Counted from the first letter of the stretch, positions 25,771 to 34,274 are shown. The stretch: 64,000 bases of DNA from an uncultured Anaerococcus sp. (GCF_943912385.1 NZ_CALTTY010000002.1:62001-126000), one strand, 5' to 3'. Notes: generated by a model from the letters alone, not told the origin. Translations and numbers: made by a program.

Positions 25771-27159
25771 CTATTCTTCCCCACCGTCTGACCCGCCTTG
25801 GCCTTCTAAATCAGTACCCAGTCCTGTTTCATATTCGATTACACCAGGGGCTTCTTCCTTAGGTGTGGGCTCAGCCTCTGGAGCTTGATTTTTTTCCTTA
25901 GGAGCAGGGGCAGGAGCCGGTTTATATCTTGGTTCTTGCCTTTTTTTAGGTTCAGGGTTCCTCCTAGGTCTATTATAGCTTGGCTCTGGTCGGGTGTAGG
26001 TGTTATTATTTGTATTATTGTAGTTATTATTATAATTGTTATTATAATTATTTGACTTGTTATTATAGTTATTATTATTGTTGGTGCTGTTATAACTATT
26101 ATTATAATTATTATTTATATTTGTGTTGATATTGTCCTGGTTTGGACTTTGACTTTGCCTATGGATAGTGTTGTTATTAGGGAAGATATTAACTTCTTTC
26201 TTTTTATCTAGACTGGAGCGACTTGACTCTGGGAGGCCTGAATTTTCTTCTGTCCAGTTTTTTAGCCTAAAATCAGCAAATACTTCATGGGCTATATTCC
26301 AAATCTCTCTTTCATCTGGTATATAGTAGCTTACACCATTTATAGTCGACTCTTCACCTGGGACTATATAGTTTTCTACCTTATCAGATGAGAACTTGTC
26401 GATATTTGTCACCATATCCATCATTACCGGCATTGGGATATTCGTCTTTACATACTTGATATAAGAGCTTATTACAGTCATTAAATTCATTTGCTTGCTC
26501 TTTTCCACAGCCTGGTCGACCATGGCCTTAACAAAGTCCTGCTGGGCCTCGACCCTGCCTATGTCCCCATTGTCATAAATATGTCTAGTCCTTAAATACC
26601 ACATGGTATCTTCTCCATTAAAATGGTTCATACCTGGTTTTACATCAAGGGTCCATTTTTTTATCTCAACACCTTCTGGAACCTCATAGTCAACTCCTCC
26701 TATCGCATCTATAATATTTACTAGGGCCTGGTAGTTGACCTGGGCATAGTAGTCAATGTCAAGACCCAAGAAGTTTCTTAAAGACTGGAGGGTTAGCTCT
26801 ATCCCACCAAAGGCATGGGCATGGTTTACCTTATCATAGGTGTTTCTTACAAGGACTCTCGAGTCCCTAGGTATACTCATAAGCTCAATGGTCCCATCTT
26901 TGGTATTAGCCTTCATTAGCATGATGGTATCAGTGCGGGTGAAGTCTTCGTTATTTTCTTCCCCTGCCGCCTTATCTACTCCGACAAGGAGAAAGAGGTA
27001 TTCATCTTCATTTGTCTTAATAGCCTGGTCCTCAAATGTCCCACCAGCTCCAAAGTTTAATGCATTTGACCTTTGGTCTAGAAAATCAAAGGCAAATTTA
27101 CTAGCTACTAGGGATAGGGCAAAGACAAAGACTATGGCAAAAAATCTTTTTATCTTCAT
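25771..27159 (-). CDS. LytR-CpsA-Psr (LCP) family cell-wall polymer ligase
   Basis: LCP proteins transfer teichoic acids or capsule from undecaprenyl phosphate to peptidoglycan, outside the membrane. An N-terminal signal anchor (about 4-24) is followed by an LCP domain (about 50-290) with FTRTDTIMLM, MSIPRDSRV and the YYAQVNYQALVNIIDAIGGV segment. The C-terminal ~140 residues are unusual: a long tract of Asn and Tyr (NNNYNNSYNS and similar), then a Pro/Arg-rich and a Pro/Glu-rich stretch. That tail is coded by (A/T)-rich triplet repeats at about 25985-26115, where length change by slippage is possible. Confidence 0.88.
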   Translation of the reverse strand: MKIKRFFAIVFVFALSLVASKFAFDFLDQRSNALNFGAGGTFEDQAIKTNEDEYLFLLVGVDKAAGEENNEDFTRTDTIMLMKANTKDGTIELMSIPRDSRVLVRNTYDKVNHAHAFGGIELTLQSLRNFLGLDIDYYAQVNYQALVNIIDAIGGVDYEVPEGVEIKKWTLDVKPGMNHFNGEDTMWYLRTRHIYDNGDIGRVEAQQDFVKAMVDQAVEKSKQMNLMTVISSYIKYVKTNIPMPVMMDMVTNIDKFSSDKVENYIVPGEESTINGVSYYIPDEREIWNIAHEVFADFRLKNWTEENSGLPESSRSSLDKKKEVNIFPNNNTIHRQSQSPNQDNINTNINNNYNNSYNSTNNNNNYNNKSNNYNNNYNNNYNNTNNNTYTRPEPSYNRPRRNPEPKKRQEPRYKPAPAPAPKEKNQAPEAEPTPKEEAPGVIEYETGLGTDLEGQGGSDGGEE

Positions 27160-27302
27160 AACATTCCTTTTCTTAGCTTATTATACCCTAATAGTAAGTC
27201 TTCTTTAAGGGATAGGAGAAAAAATCTTTTTATCTTATAAAAATCTAAAATTCAAGCATCTTATTGATTGATTTCTAAAAATAATTATAATTAGATTATT
27301 AA

Positions 27303-27689
27303 GTTTTTATTAAAAATAGAAATAAAATTTCCTCTAAATCGGGATTTATCATGGACTGTATGGGATCTGCTGTAGGCCTTGCCAATGTCTGGGCCCTTTC
27401 CTACCAGCTAGGAGCAAATAAAGGGTTAGCCTTTTTGTTAGCCTATCTTTTATTTTCTCTTATCTTTGGCAGGGTAGGTCTTAGCGTAGAAAACGCCATA
27501 GGCAGAAAGTACAAGTCTAATCCCATGGTTGTTCACGAAGAACTATTGAAAGTAGTAAATAAGGAAATCTCTACTACTGCACCGAGAAATTCATCTTTGT
27601 TCCCTAGCCTTAGCCCTTTGCTTTATAGCCATGCCCTACTATATTTCTTTTTAATCCTAAATAAGGCGGTTTTGGCTGTATTTTTTTAG
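27303..27689 (+). pseudogene. Remnant of a sodium:neurotransmitter symporter (NSS) family transporter
   Basis: From about 27333 the frame reads SKSGFIMDCMGSAVGLANVW, then GLAFLLAYLLFSLIFGRVGLSVENAIGRK, matching helices 1-2 of NSS/SNF transporters. No start codon lies in the proper place: the position where one is expected reads ATT. After about 75 residues the sequence loses similarity and stops, where an intact member would have ~450 residues. The internal ATG at 27351 lies inside helix 1 and is unlikely to be a real start. I call it a truncated, decayed gene. Confidence 0.7.
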
Positions 27690-27822
27690 ATTCTACCATG
27701 GATAAAGTTTTCCCAAAACAAATCTTGATCTTCTATCATGTTTGCCTACTCTTTTGTGGTATAGTAGCTGTATAATATTTATTAGATTTTATTTTTACTT
27801 ACACACTTAGAAAGAGGAATTT

Positions 27823-28293
27823 ATGGCTGATTATGATAACGCTACATTTTATGCACCAATGACTGGCGAACTTTTGGATATAGGTGAATGTGTCGATCCA
27901 ATTTTTTCCCAAAACATTGTTGGTGCCGGAGTTTTACTTACACCTAGCTTGCCTAAAGTTTATTCTCCCTGCGCTGGCAAGGTCTCTATTTTAGCAAATG
28001 GCAGGCACGGAATAACTATTAAAAACTCCGATGGACTCCAAGTCCTAATCCACGTAGGAATAGACACAGTCGAGATGGATGGAGATGGCTTTATTTCGCA
28101 TAAAAAGGTGGGAGATGAGGTAAAACCTGGTGACCTCTTATTAGAATTTGACCTTGAAAAAATCAAGACTTCTGGCAAAAGCCTCCAATCTCCAGTTGTA
28201 ATAACCAATCCTTCCGTAAAAAAACTTGATATCCTTGCCAAAGGTCAGGTAAACCATGGCGATGAGCTCTTTAGAATTATAGAAAGTAAATAA
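27823..28293 (+). CDS. crr: PTS glucose-type EIIA component
   Basis: 156-residue phosphocarrier that takes phosphate from HPr and passes it to a sugar EIIB domain. The phosphorylated His77 is in LIHVGIDTV, with the supporting His62 in GRHGI. PMTGELLDI at the start and the GDELF end fit the family. It is a free-standing EIIA with no EIIB or EIIC nearby, so it may serve several transporters. AGAGGAA precedes the ATG. The HAD and PFK genes follow on the same strand, making a sugar-handling run. Confidence 0.9.
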   Translation: MADYDNATFYAPMTGELLDIGECVDPIFSQNIVGAGVLLTPSLPKVYSPCAGKVSILANGRHGITIKNSDGLQVLIHVGIDTVEMDGDGFISHKKVGDEVKPGDLLLEFDLEKIKTSGKSLQSPVVITNPSVKKLDILAKGQVNHGDELFRIIESK

Positions 28294-28321
28294 GTTAGAA
28301 ATAGGATAAGTTAGGAGAAGT

Positions 28322-29140
28322 ATGAGGAAGATAATTGCAGTTGATGTTGACGGAACCTTGGTAAATACTAAGGGGAAAATTACAGATAGAACAAGAGATG
28401 CTTTAATTGCCGCAAATAAAGCTGGTCACGAGGTCATGATTGTCTCAGGAAGACCAAATAAAGGGCTAAAAGACCAGGCTAAGACCCTAGGTTTTGATAA
28501 GTTTGGTGGAATTCTTTCTAGCTTCAATGGCGGTATGCTTTGCGATTTTAAAAACAAAAAAATTCTATCCAACCATCCCATGAACCTAGACCTTGCTAAG
28601 GAGATTCTCTCCTTTTCTAAAGAGCTTGATCTAGGCCTTATAATACCTAAGGGTGATGTCATTCTGACTGATGATTCTTCCGATTTTTACGCTAAGAGAG
28701 AATCTAAAATTTTAAATATGCCTGTCAAGGAAGTAGTAGACCTTAGGGATGAGCTCGACTTTTCTCCAAACAAGTTGCTTTTTACCCAAGACCCTGATAA
28801 AATTGACCCAGGTGCTAAAAAAATATTTGATAAGTTTTCTGACAGGACTGTCCAAGTAAAATCAGCCAGGTTCTTCTATGAAGTAATGCCTCTAGGTCTT
28901 TCTAAGGGTAATGCAGTTCTTGAAGCCTGTGAGATATTTGGAATTGATAAGAAGGATGTAATTGTCTTTGGAGATGAGATGAACGACCTTTCCATGTTAG
29001 AAGTTGCTGGCACTGCTGTTGCTATGGCTAATGCTATAGAAAAAGTAAAAGAAATAGCAGACTATGTAACAAAAAGTAACGATGAAGATGGGATAGCCTA
29101 TTATCTTGAAAATTTTGTATTAAATAAGGAGAATAAATGA
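28322..29140 (+). CDS. HAD-IIB (Cof-type) sugar-phosphate phosphatase
   Basis: 272 residues of the HAD superfamily. Motif I is DVDGT with catalytic Asp8 and Asp10. Motif II is SGRP. The C2B cap lies in the middle, motif III is the Lys in SKGNAV and motif IV is GDEMNDLSML. These enzymes dephosphorylate sugar phosphates and related metabolites with broad specificity. The stop overlaps the PFK start (ATGA), so translation is coupled. Confidence 0.88.
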   Translation: MRKIIAVDVDGTLVNTKGKITDRTRDALIAANKAGHEVMIVSGRPNKGLKDQAKTLGFDKFGGILSSFNGGMLCDFKNKKILSNHPMNLDLAKEILSFSKELDLGLIIPKGDVILTDDSSDFYAKRESKILNMPVKEVVDLRDELDFSPNKLLFTQDPDKIDPGAKKIFDKFSDRTVQVKSARFFYEVMPLGLSKGNAVLEACEIFGIDKKDVIVFGDEMNDLSMLEVAGTAVAMANAIEKVKEIADYVTKSNDEDGIAYYLENFVLNKENK

Positions 29141-30363
29141 ATTTGATTGTTGCCCAGTCAGGCGGACCAACCTCTGTTATAAACTCCTCTTTGGCCGGAG
29201 TTATTGATAGTGGAATTGATGAAAATTTCGAAAATATCTTTGTTTCCATGAACGGGATTGAGGGAATTATAAAGAAAAATATAAGGCTCATTGATGCTGA
29301 AGTCTTTGCTAGAGATAATATAAATAAAAAACTTATGGCAAGACCTGCATCAATCCTTGGGTCTTGTAGGTTTAAACTCGATGATGACCTAGATAGTCCA
29401 GTATATGAAAAAATCTTTACTGTTCTTAAAAAAAATAAAATCAGACTCTTTGTCTATATAGGTGGCAACGACTCCATGGACACAGTTAATAAATTAAACG
29501 CCTACATAAAGTATAAAAATATCGAGGGTATAAATGTCATTGGTTGTCCAAAAACCATAGACAACGACCTTGAGTCCATGGACCACTCTCCAGGGTATGG
29601 GTCATGTGCCAAGTATATTACCACAACCCTGAAATCCTTAAGGTGTGATGTTGATATCTATGACCTAGAAAGTGTGACTTTTGTTGAAATCATGGGCCGC
29701 CACGCAGGATGGCTTGCTGCATCAAGCTTAATTGCAAACCATAAAGCTAAAAAAGATGTTGTAAACCTCCTTTATGTACCAGAAGATGAGATGACTATTG
29801 ATAGGATTCTTTCTGATATAAAAGATGCCCTAAAGACTGAGAAAAACCTACTTATTGCCATAGCCGAAGGTTTTAGAGATGCCGGCGGAGTCCTTTCTGA
29901 AGAAGTTTTTACAAATACCAAAGATGGATTTAACCACCCTGTTGTATCTGGTGTTGGTCAAAGGCTTGCTGACCTAGTAAGAGATAGGCTTAATATCAAA
30001 TCAAGGGCTGTTGAGTTAAATATTGCCCAGAGATCAAACACCCTGATTTCTGAAACTGACTCCAAGGAAGCCTACAACCTTGGCTACAAGGCTGTAGAGA
30101 TTGGAAGAAGAAAAACTAACCTTATCCCAGTCCTTAGAAGAAAAGATACTAAGGACTATGAAGTCTACTATACAGAAGCTAGGCCAGATGAGATTGCCAA
30201 TAAGGAAATGAAAATCCCAAGCTCCTGGCTAAAAGACCTTAAAATTCTAGAAGAAAAAATGATAGCCTATGCACTTCCTCTAATAAAAGGCGAAGTAGGC
30301 CAGGTCTATGAAGATGGCTTACCTGTCTTTGTTGACCTAGAAGATTTTATAAAAGATATATAA
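29137..30363 (+). CDS. Pyrophosphate-dependent phosphofructokinase
   Basis: 408-residue PFK-fold protein. Two positions that set the phosphoryl donor point to pyrophosphate: GGNDS (109-113) has Asp112 where ATP enzymes have Gly, and PKTIDND (138-144) has Lys139 where ATP enzymes have Gly. The catalytic TIDND and the GRHAGWLA substrate motif are intact. It makes fructose 1,6-bisphosphate reversibly, saving ATP, and is common in anaerobes. It overlaps the HAD gene by four bases and ends in a strong hairpin. Confidence 0.87.
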   Translation: MNLIVAQSGGPTSVINSSLAGVIDSGIDENFENIFVSMNGIEGIIKKNIRLIDAEVFARDNINKKLMARPASILGSCRFKLDDDLDSPVYEKIFTVLKKNKIRLFVYIGGNDSMDTVNKLNAYIKYKNIEGINVIGCPKTIDNDLESMDHSPGYGSCAKYITTTLKSLRCDVDIYDLESVTFVEIMGRHAGWLAASSLIANHKAKKDVVNLLYVPEDEMTIDRILSDIKDALKTEKNLLIAIAEGFRDAGGVLSEEVFTNTKDGFNHPVVSGVGQRLADLVRDRLNIKSRAVELNIAQRSNTLISETDSKEAYNLGYKAVEIGRRKTNLIPVLRRKDTKDYEVYYTEARPDEIANKEMKIPSSWLKDLKILEEKMIAYALPLIKGEVGQVYEDGLPVFVDLEDFIKDI

Positions 30364-30365
30364 TA

Positions 30366-30418
30366 AAAACCAGCAAGTTTCTAAGTGGTATATTCACTTA
30401 AAAACTTGCTGGTTTTTT
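30366..30418. terminator. Bidirectional terminator between pfk and rlmH
   Basis: A long stem of about 15 bp (AAACCAGCAAGTTT with AAACTTGCTGGTTT), extended inward by CTAAGTG/CACTTA, with T runs on both sides. Confidence 0.9.
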
Positions 30419-30899
30419 ATTTGTGATAGGGTTCCTTGTTTATAATCCTGTAGGCCCTATAAACTTGTTCCATAAGGATGACCCTCATCAGCTGGTGGGG
30501 ATAGGTCATTTTACCAAAAGATAGCCTGTAATTAGACCTTTTTAGGACATTGTCTCCAAGCCCATTAGATCCTCCAACTACAAAGACTAGGTCTCTGCCA
30601 AAGCCATCTAGCATCTCTTCCTGGATGAGCCTTGCAAAGCTAATCGAATCAAGGGCCCTGCCCCCGATTTCTAGGGTAATAACAAAGGAATCGTCCTTGA
30701 TTTTTCCTAAGATTCTTTCACCCTCAGCATCTTTTACCATGGCGACTTCTTTTCTAGATAGAGTCTCTGGAGCTTTTTCATCAGCCACTTCTATAATCTC
30801 AACCTTATTATAGGATTTCATCCTCTTAGCATACTCAGCTATGGCCTCCTTATAGAATTTTTCCTTAATCTTTCCTACTGTTACTAGTTTAATTAGCAT
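30417..30899 (-). CDS. rlmH: 23S rRNA (pseudouridine1915-N3)-methyltransferase RlmH
   Basis: 160-residue SPOUT methyltransferase that methylates pseudouridine 1915 in helix 69 of 23S rRNA. It has the SAM-binding knot VVGGSNGLGDNVLKRS and the conserved C-terminal block SFGKMTYPHQLMRVILMEQVYRAYRI...PYHK. The start ATG overlaps the stop of the ATP-cone gene (TAATG). Confidence 0.95.
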   Translation of the reverse strand: MLIKLVTVGKIKEKFYKEAIAEYAKRMKSYNKVEIIEVADEKAPETLSRKEVAMVKDAEGERILGKIKDDSFVITLEIGGRALDSISFARLIQEEMLDGFGRDLVFVVGGSNGLGDNVLKRSNYRLSFGKMTYPHQLMRVILMEQVYRAYRIINKEPYHK

Positions 30900-31303
30900 T
30901 AGTTTTGCTCATTAGCATAGGCTTCGTAGGCATCACGAATTTTAGAATATCCTTCTCTAGATAATATTTCTAAGAGTACATCCTTGACATCTGTAGTTTT
31001 TTTAAGGCTTGATTTATCAGACTTGAAAAGAACATCTTCTATATCACTTAAGATTATATTAAGGTCAGATGTATTTATCTGTATATCAGCCCTATCAGCA
31101 GTATTTTTTATGGACCTTGCGATCTTATCTTCCTTGTATTTTTCAAAGCGGCCGCTTCTTTTTACCACATAAGCATCCTTACCAGAGACCATTTCCATTA
31201 GTTCATCAACTGGTACATCCTCTGTAAGCCTACCTATATCAAGGTCTTCCATCTTGTTATCTTTTAAAAATTTTCCTACTAGGTCGAATACTTTATCTGT
31301 CAT
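30899..31303 (-). CDS. Stand-alone ATP-cone domain protein
   Basis: 134 residues. From about 45 on it has the ATP-cone (PF03477) pattern: VVKRSGRFEKYKEDKIARSI, DIEDVLF, then TTDVKDVLLEILSREGYSKIRDAYEAY. ATP cones are normally regulatory heads of ribonucleotide reductase or NrdR, where they sense ATP/dATP. Here the domain has only a ~45-residue N-terminal extension, without the NrdR zinc ribbon or a reductase. The position after dinB and before rlmH hints at a nucleotide-sensing job, but this is a guess. Confidence 0.7.
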   Translation of the reverse strand: MTDKVFDLVGKFLKDNKMEDLDIGRLTEDVPVDELMEMVSGKDAYVVKRSGRFEKYKEDKIARSIKNTADRADIQINTSDLNIILSDIEDVLFKSDKSSLKKTTDVKDVLLEILSREGYSKIRDAYEAYANEQN

Positions 31304-31374
31304 AATTATCTCCTGCTTGTATCTTTCGTTTTCTTATTCTCTTTGTAATTATACCCAAAAGTCTGGGCTAAATA

Positions 31375-32619
31375 TCAGGAATTAAAGTGCCTATTTGGCA
31401 GGGTTATGATTTCATTTATATTCTTTGGAAGTTTTATGTCCCTTTTAAGGGCAGCAAAGGAAATTATATCCTTGCCGTATTTTTTCCTAATCTCATAAAG
31501 GGCCCTATCACAAGACTCCTCCTTAAAATACTGATCACACTCCATAAACATATCAAGCTGGCTACCTGAGCCTAAAGGTCTTAGGTCTGTGGCCCTGATT
31601 CCCACTGCCCTTATAGGAAGCTGCCAGTCATATTTTTTAAGAAAAATATCAAAAGCCTCCTTAGCCAAGGTTATGGAAGACTGGGTCGCAAGTTTTAATT
31701 TCCCAGTATAGGTGTTTGAAAATAGGTCCTTATCTCTTATGAAAACTTCGACCCCATTAGCCTCAAGCCCTGCTTCCCTTAACCTCCTTGATACAGAAAA
31801 ACTCAGCTCCTGGAGGACGTTTTTAACCTCTCCATCATTTAATAAGTCTTTCCTTAAAGTAGAGGAATTGCCTATGGTCTTTATAATATCCTTATGTCCT
31901 ATATCTACAACTGGACGTATGTCCTTCCCATTGGCATAGTTCCAAAGATAGATTCCGTTTAAACCAAGGAGGTTTTCCATAAGACTTATGGGACTTTGGG
32001 CAAGATCTCCTAGGGTAAAAATACCAATACGGTTAAGCTTAGCCTTAGTCGCCCTACCTACACCAACCATGGCGCAAACCTTCTGTGGCCAAACCATAGC
32101 TTTCCAGTTATCTTCATCTATAACTGTGATGGCATCAGGCTTTTTCATGTCTGAACCGAGCTTAGCAAATATTTTACAAAAGGAAACTCCAATAGACACT
32201 GTAAGACCAAGCTCTTCCTTCATCCTCCTTGAAATCTCCTGGGCTATATCAAGTCCTGACCCAAAAAGCTTGTTTGAACCTGATACATCTAAAAAACACT
32301 CATCAAGACCAAAGGATTCTACTTGGTTGGTATAGTCGTAGTAAATTTTTTTCGCCATATTTGAGTGTCTCAAATACTCATCATATTGGGGTGGGACAAG
32401 GATTAAGTCCCTGCACTTAGTCTTTGCCTCCCAAATCGGCATAGCTGTTTTAACTCCCATCTCCTTGGCTTCCTGGCTTTTAGCTAGGATAATTCCATTT
32501 CTATTTCTAGGATCTCCCGCCACAGCCATGGCCTTGCCCTTAAGGGCTGGGTTTAACTTTGCCTCTATGGATGCATAGCAGGCATTCATATCTGAATGTA
32601 GGATGATTCTTTTTTTCAT
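31375..32619 (-). CDS. dinB: DNA polymerase IV (Y-family translesion polymerase)
   Basis: 414 residues. The palm has LHSDMNACYASIEA (Asp9) and SFGLDECFLDVSG (catalytic Asp-Glu). The finger domain and GVGRATKAKLNRIGI helix-hairpin-helix follow, and the little-finger domain ends with QLDMF (354-358), a beta-clamp-binding motif. It copies damaged DNA with low fidelity. The promoter (32733-32705) is close to the ideal sequence, and its spacer is filled by a palindrome; see the regulatory entry. Divergent from the XRE/ImmA operon. Confidence 0.93.
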   Translation of the reverse strand: MKKRIILHSDMNACYASIEAKLNPALKGKAMAVAGDPRNRNGIILAKSQEAKEMGVKTAMPIWEAKTKCRDLILVPPQYDEYLRHSNMAKKIYYDYTNQVESFGLDECFLDVSGSNKLFGSGLDIAQEISRRMKEELGLTVSIGVSFCKIFAKLGSDMKKPDAITVIDEDNWKAMVWPQKVCAMVGVGRATKAKLNRIGIFTLGDLAQSPISLMENLLGLNGIYLWNYANGKDIRPVVDIGHKDIIKTIGNSSTLRKDLLNDGEVKNVLQELSFSVSRRLREAGLEANGVEVFIRDKDLFSNTYTGKLKLATQSSITLAKEAFDIFLKKYDWQLPIRAVGIRATDLRPLGSGSQLDMFMECDQYFKEESCDRALYEIRKKYGKDIISFAALKRDIKLPKNINEIITLPNRHFNS

Positions 32620-32650
32620 TGGTTTCTCCTTGTAAATTTCAAAAAAAGCC

Positions 32651-32679
32651 TTGAATAATCTAGACTCTTAATGTATAAT
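32651..32679 (+). promoter_or_regulatory. Possible distal promoter of the XRE operon
   Basis: TTGAAT (32651-32656) and TATAAT (32674-32679) at 17 bp spacing on the plus strand. A second TATAAT at 32701-32706 lies next to the palindrome and may be the main, operator-controlled -10. Confidence 0.5.
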
Positions 32680-32704
32680 TAAGACAATGAATGACTGTGA
32701 TATA

Positions 32705-32733
32705 ATTATAAGACACTAAGTGTCTTCTGTCAA
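32705..32733 (-). promoter_or_regulatory. dinB promoter with embedded operator palindrome
   Basis: On the minus strand, consensus TTGACA (32733-32728) and TATAAT (32710-32705) are exactly 17 bp apart. The spacer is almost entirely the palindrome AAGACACTAAGTGTCTT (32710-32726; 8-bp arms around one base). The plus-strand TATAAT at 32701-32706 overlaps this -10, so one bound protein would block both divergent promoters. The adjacent XRE protein is the obvious candidate repressor. Confidence 0.8.
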
Positions 32734-32777
32734 GTTGAAATAGAAAAATTTATGGGAAAATATAAAAGAGGAGCATT

Positions 32778-33173
32778 ATGAGTTTTGCAAGCAAATTAAA
32801 AAGTCTAAGAGAAGAAAAAAAATTAACCCAAGGTGAACTAGCTGAAATGGTGGAAGTATCCCTTAAAACCATATCCCGCTATGAGCTAGGCTTATCAAAA
32901 CCAAGATACAGAAAAACCTATGACCTTTTAGCCAAGGCTCTAGATACAAGCCACGACTACCTAGTCACTGACGAAGAAGACTTCGTCCTAACCACAAGGG
33001 AAAGATACGGGATCAAGGCCGGCAAGGAAGCAGAAGAATTAGTCGACGGAGTCATAGGTCTTATGGCAGGTGGACAAATACCAGAATCAGACAAGAGGGC
33101 CATCCTTGATGCCATATCCGAAGCCTACTATATAGCCAGGCAAGATAGCAAAAAACTAAGGAAGAAAAAATAA
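32778..33173 (+). CDS. XRE family repressor
   Basis: 131 residues with an N-terminal helix-turn-helix (about 6-62: LKSLREEKKLTQGELAEMVEVSLKTISRYELGLSKP) and a C-terminal helical region without LexA-type protease residues. It is paired by a TAATG overlap with an ImmA/IrrE metallopeptidase. That is the arrangement of ImmR-ImmA and DdrO-IrrE, where the protease destroys the repressor after DNA damage. The palindrome at 32710 fits autoregulation and dinB control. The GAGGAGC ribosome site is good. Confidence 0.85.
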   Translation: MSFASKLKSLREEKKLTQGELAEMVEVSLKTISRYELGLSKPRYRKTYDLLAKALDTSHDYLVTDEEDFVLTTRERYGIKAGKEAEELVDGVIGLMAGGQIPESDKRAILDAISEAYYIARQDSKKLRKKK

Positions 33174-33724
33174 TGTCCTACTCATATGATAAAATCTATG
33201 AGGATGTCCTAGACTTAATAAATACCCACCAGAGCCGTGATCCTAGGGATATACTTGAAAATCGAGGCATCCACCTTATCCCCTTTAATAAGGATACTAA
33301 GCTTTTAGGTATGTATAAGGTTATCTTAGAAAGCCGCTTTGTCTTCTATAATCCGAATGTCGACTACAGGATTTTAAATATGGTCTTTGCCCATGAGCTA
33401 GGCCACGATATCTACCACCAGGACTATGCCAAAACAGGCATGGTGGAATACGAGCTTTTTGATATAACAAATGAAATGGAGCTTGAGGCAAATATCTTCG
33501 CCTCCCACCTCCTTTTGGATGAGAATAAACTAATGGATGATATCATAGAAGGCTACACCTATAACGAACTTGCCAGCATGTACGATGTCAACGTCAACCT
33601 TATGATCTTTAAGCTAAACGAGATGCATAGGATGGGTATGCCTATAAGAAAAGAAGTAAACACACAGGCAGACTTTTTTAAAAAAATCGACGGCCAAGAC
33701 AGCAAGAATTTGAGGTCCTACTAA
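33173..33724 (+). CDS. ImmA/IrrE family zinc metallopeptidase
   Basis: 183 residues with the HEXXH zinc site HELGH at 74-78 (FAHELGHDIYH) and a downstream EMELEANIFA helix that supplies the third ligand, a typical COG2856 layout. Members cleave a partner XRE repressor, as ImmA does in ICEBs1 and IrrE in Deinococcus. The partner is the overlapping upstream gene. No integrase or phage genes are nearby, so the pair looks chromosomal and not a mobile-element switch. Confidence 0.87.
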   Translation: MSYSYDKIYEDVLDLINTHQSRDPRDILENRGIHLIPFNKDTKLLGMYKVILESRFVFYNPNVDYRILNMVFAHELGHDIYHQDYAKTGMVEYELFDITNEMELEANIFASHLLLDENKLMDDIIEGYTYNELASMYDVNVNLMIFKLNEMHRMGMPIRKEVNTQADFFKKIDGQDSKNLRSY

Positions 33725-34266
33725 TGGGAAAAAAAGTCACAGACCTAGTTAAAGTAATCATAGATAGGAAGAAAGACATACAAATTGCAGCAGATATGAC
33801 AGCTGGCAAGGGCAATGATAGTAAGTATATCCTTGACAATACAGATGTTTTAAAACTCTATGCCTTTGATATCCAGGAAGATGCAAAAAAATTAACCACG
33901 GACCTTATAGGAGATGACGATAGGTTTTTCTTTATCTTGGACAGTCACGAATATATAGATAAGTATATCAAAGAAGGCCTAGACCTTGCCATCTACAACC
34001 TAGGTTACCTCCCAGGCGGGAACAAGGAAATTACAACCTCTTATGAATCTACAATAAGGAGTATAGAAAAAACTCTAAATCTAATGAAGCCTGGCGGAGC
34101 CCTTATCCTAACTATCTACCCTGGCCACCCAGCAGGTAAGCTAGAAAGCGAGGAAGTAGAATCCTACCTAGAAGGCCTAGATAGCAAGAAGTATCCCATA
34201 ATTAAAATCTCCTACCAAAACAGGCCCAACAACCCACCTTATATAATACTAATAGAAAAGAACTAA
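33724..34266 (+). CDS. mnmM: tRNA U34 methyltransferase MnmM (YtqB family)
   Basis: 180-residue class I SAM methyltransferase of PF06962. The SAM site is DMTAGKGNDS near residue 24, and the family signature NLGYLPGGNKEITT lies mid-protein, with RPNNPPYIILIEK at the end. Bacillus YtqB was shown to methylate the wobble nm5s2U of tRNA. Its start overlaps the peptidase stop (TAATG), so it is translated with the XRE/ImmA pair, an unexpected partner. Confidence 0.85.
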   Translation: MGKKVTDLVKVIIDRKKDIQIAADMTAGKGNDSKYILDNTDVLKLYAFDIQEDAKKLTTDLIGDDDRFFFILDSHEYIDKYIKEGLDLAIYNLGYLPGGNKEITTSYESTIRSIEKTLNLMKPGGALILTIYPGHPAGKLESEEVESYLEGLDSKKYPIIKISYQNRPNNPPYIILIEKN

Positions 34267-34274
34267 GGTCTTTT

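Noticed and set aside
32778..33724. Prophage or integrative-element switch
   Set aside because: XRE plus ImmA often sit in mobile elements, but no integrase, structural or conjugation genes are near, and the neighbours are housekeeping genes.
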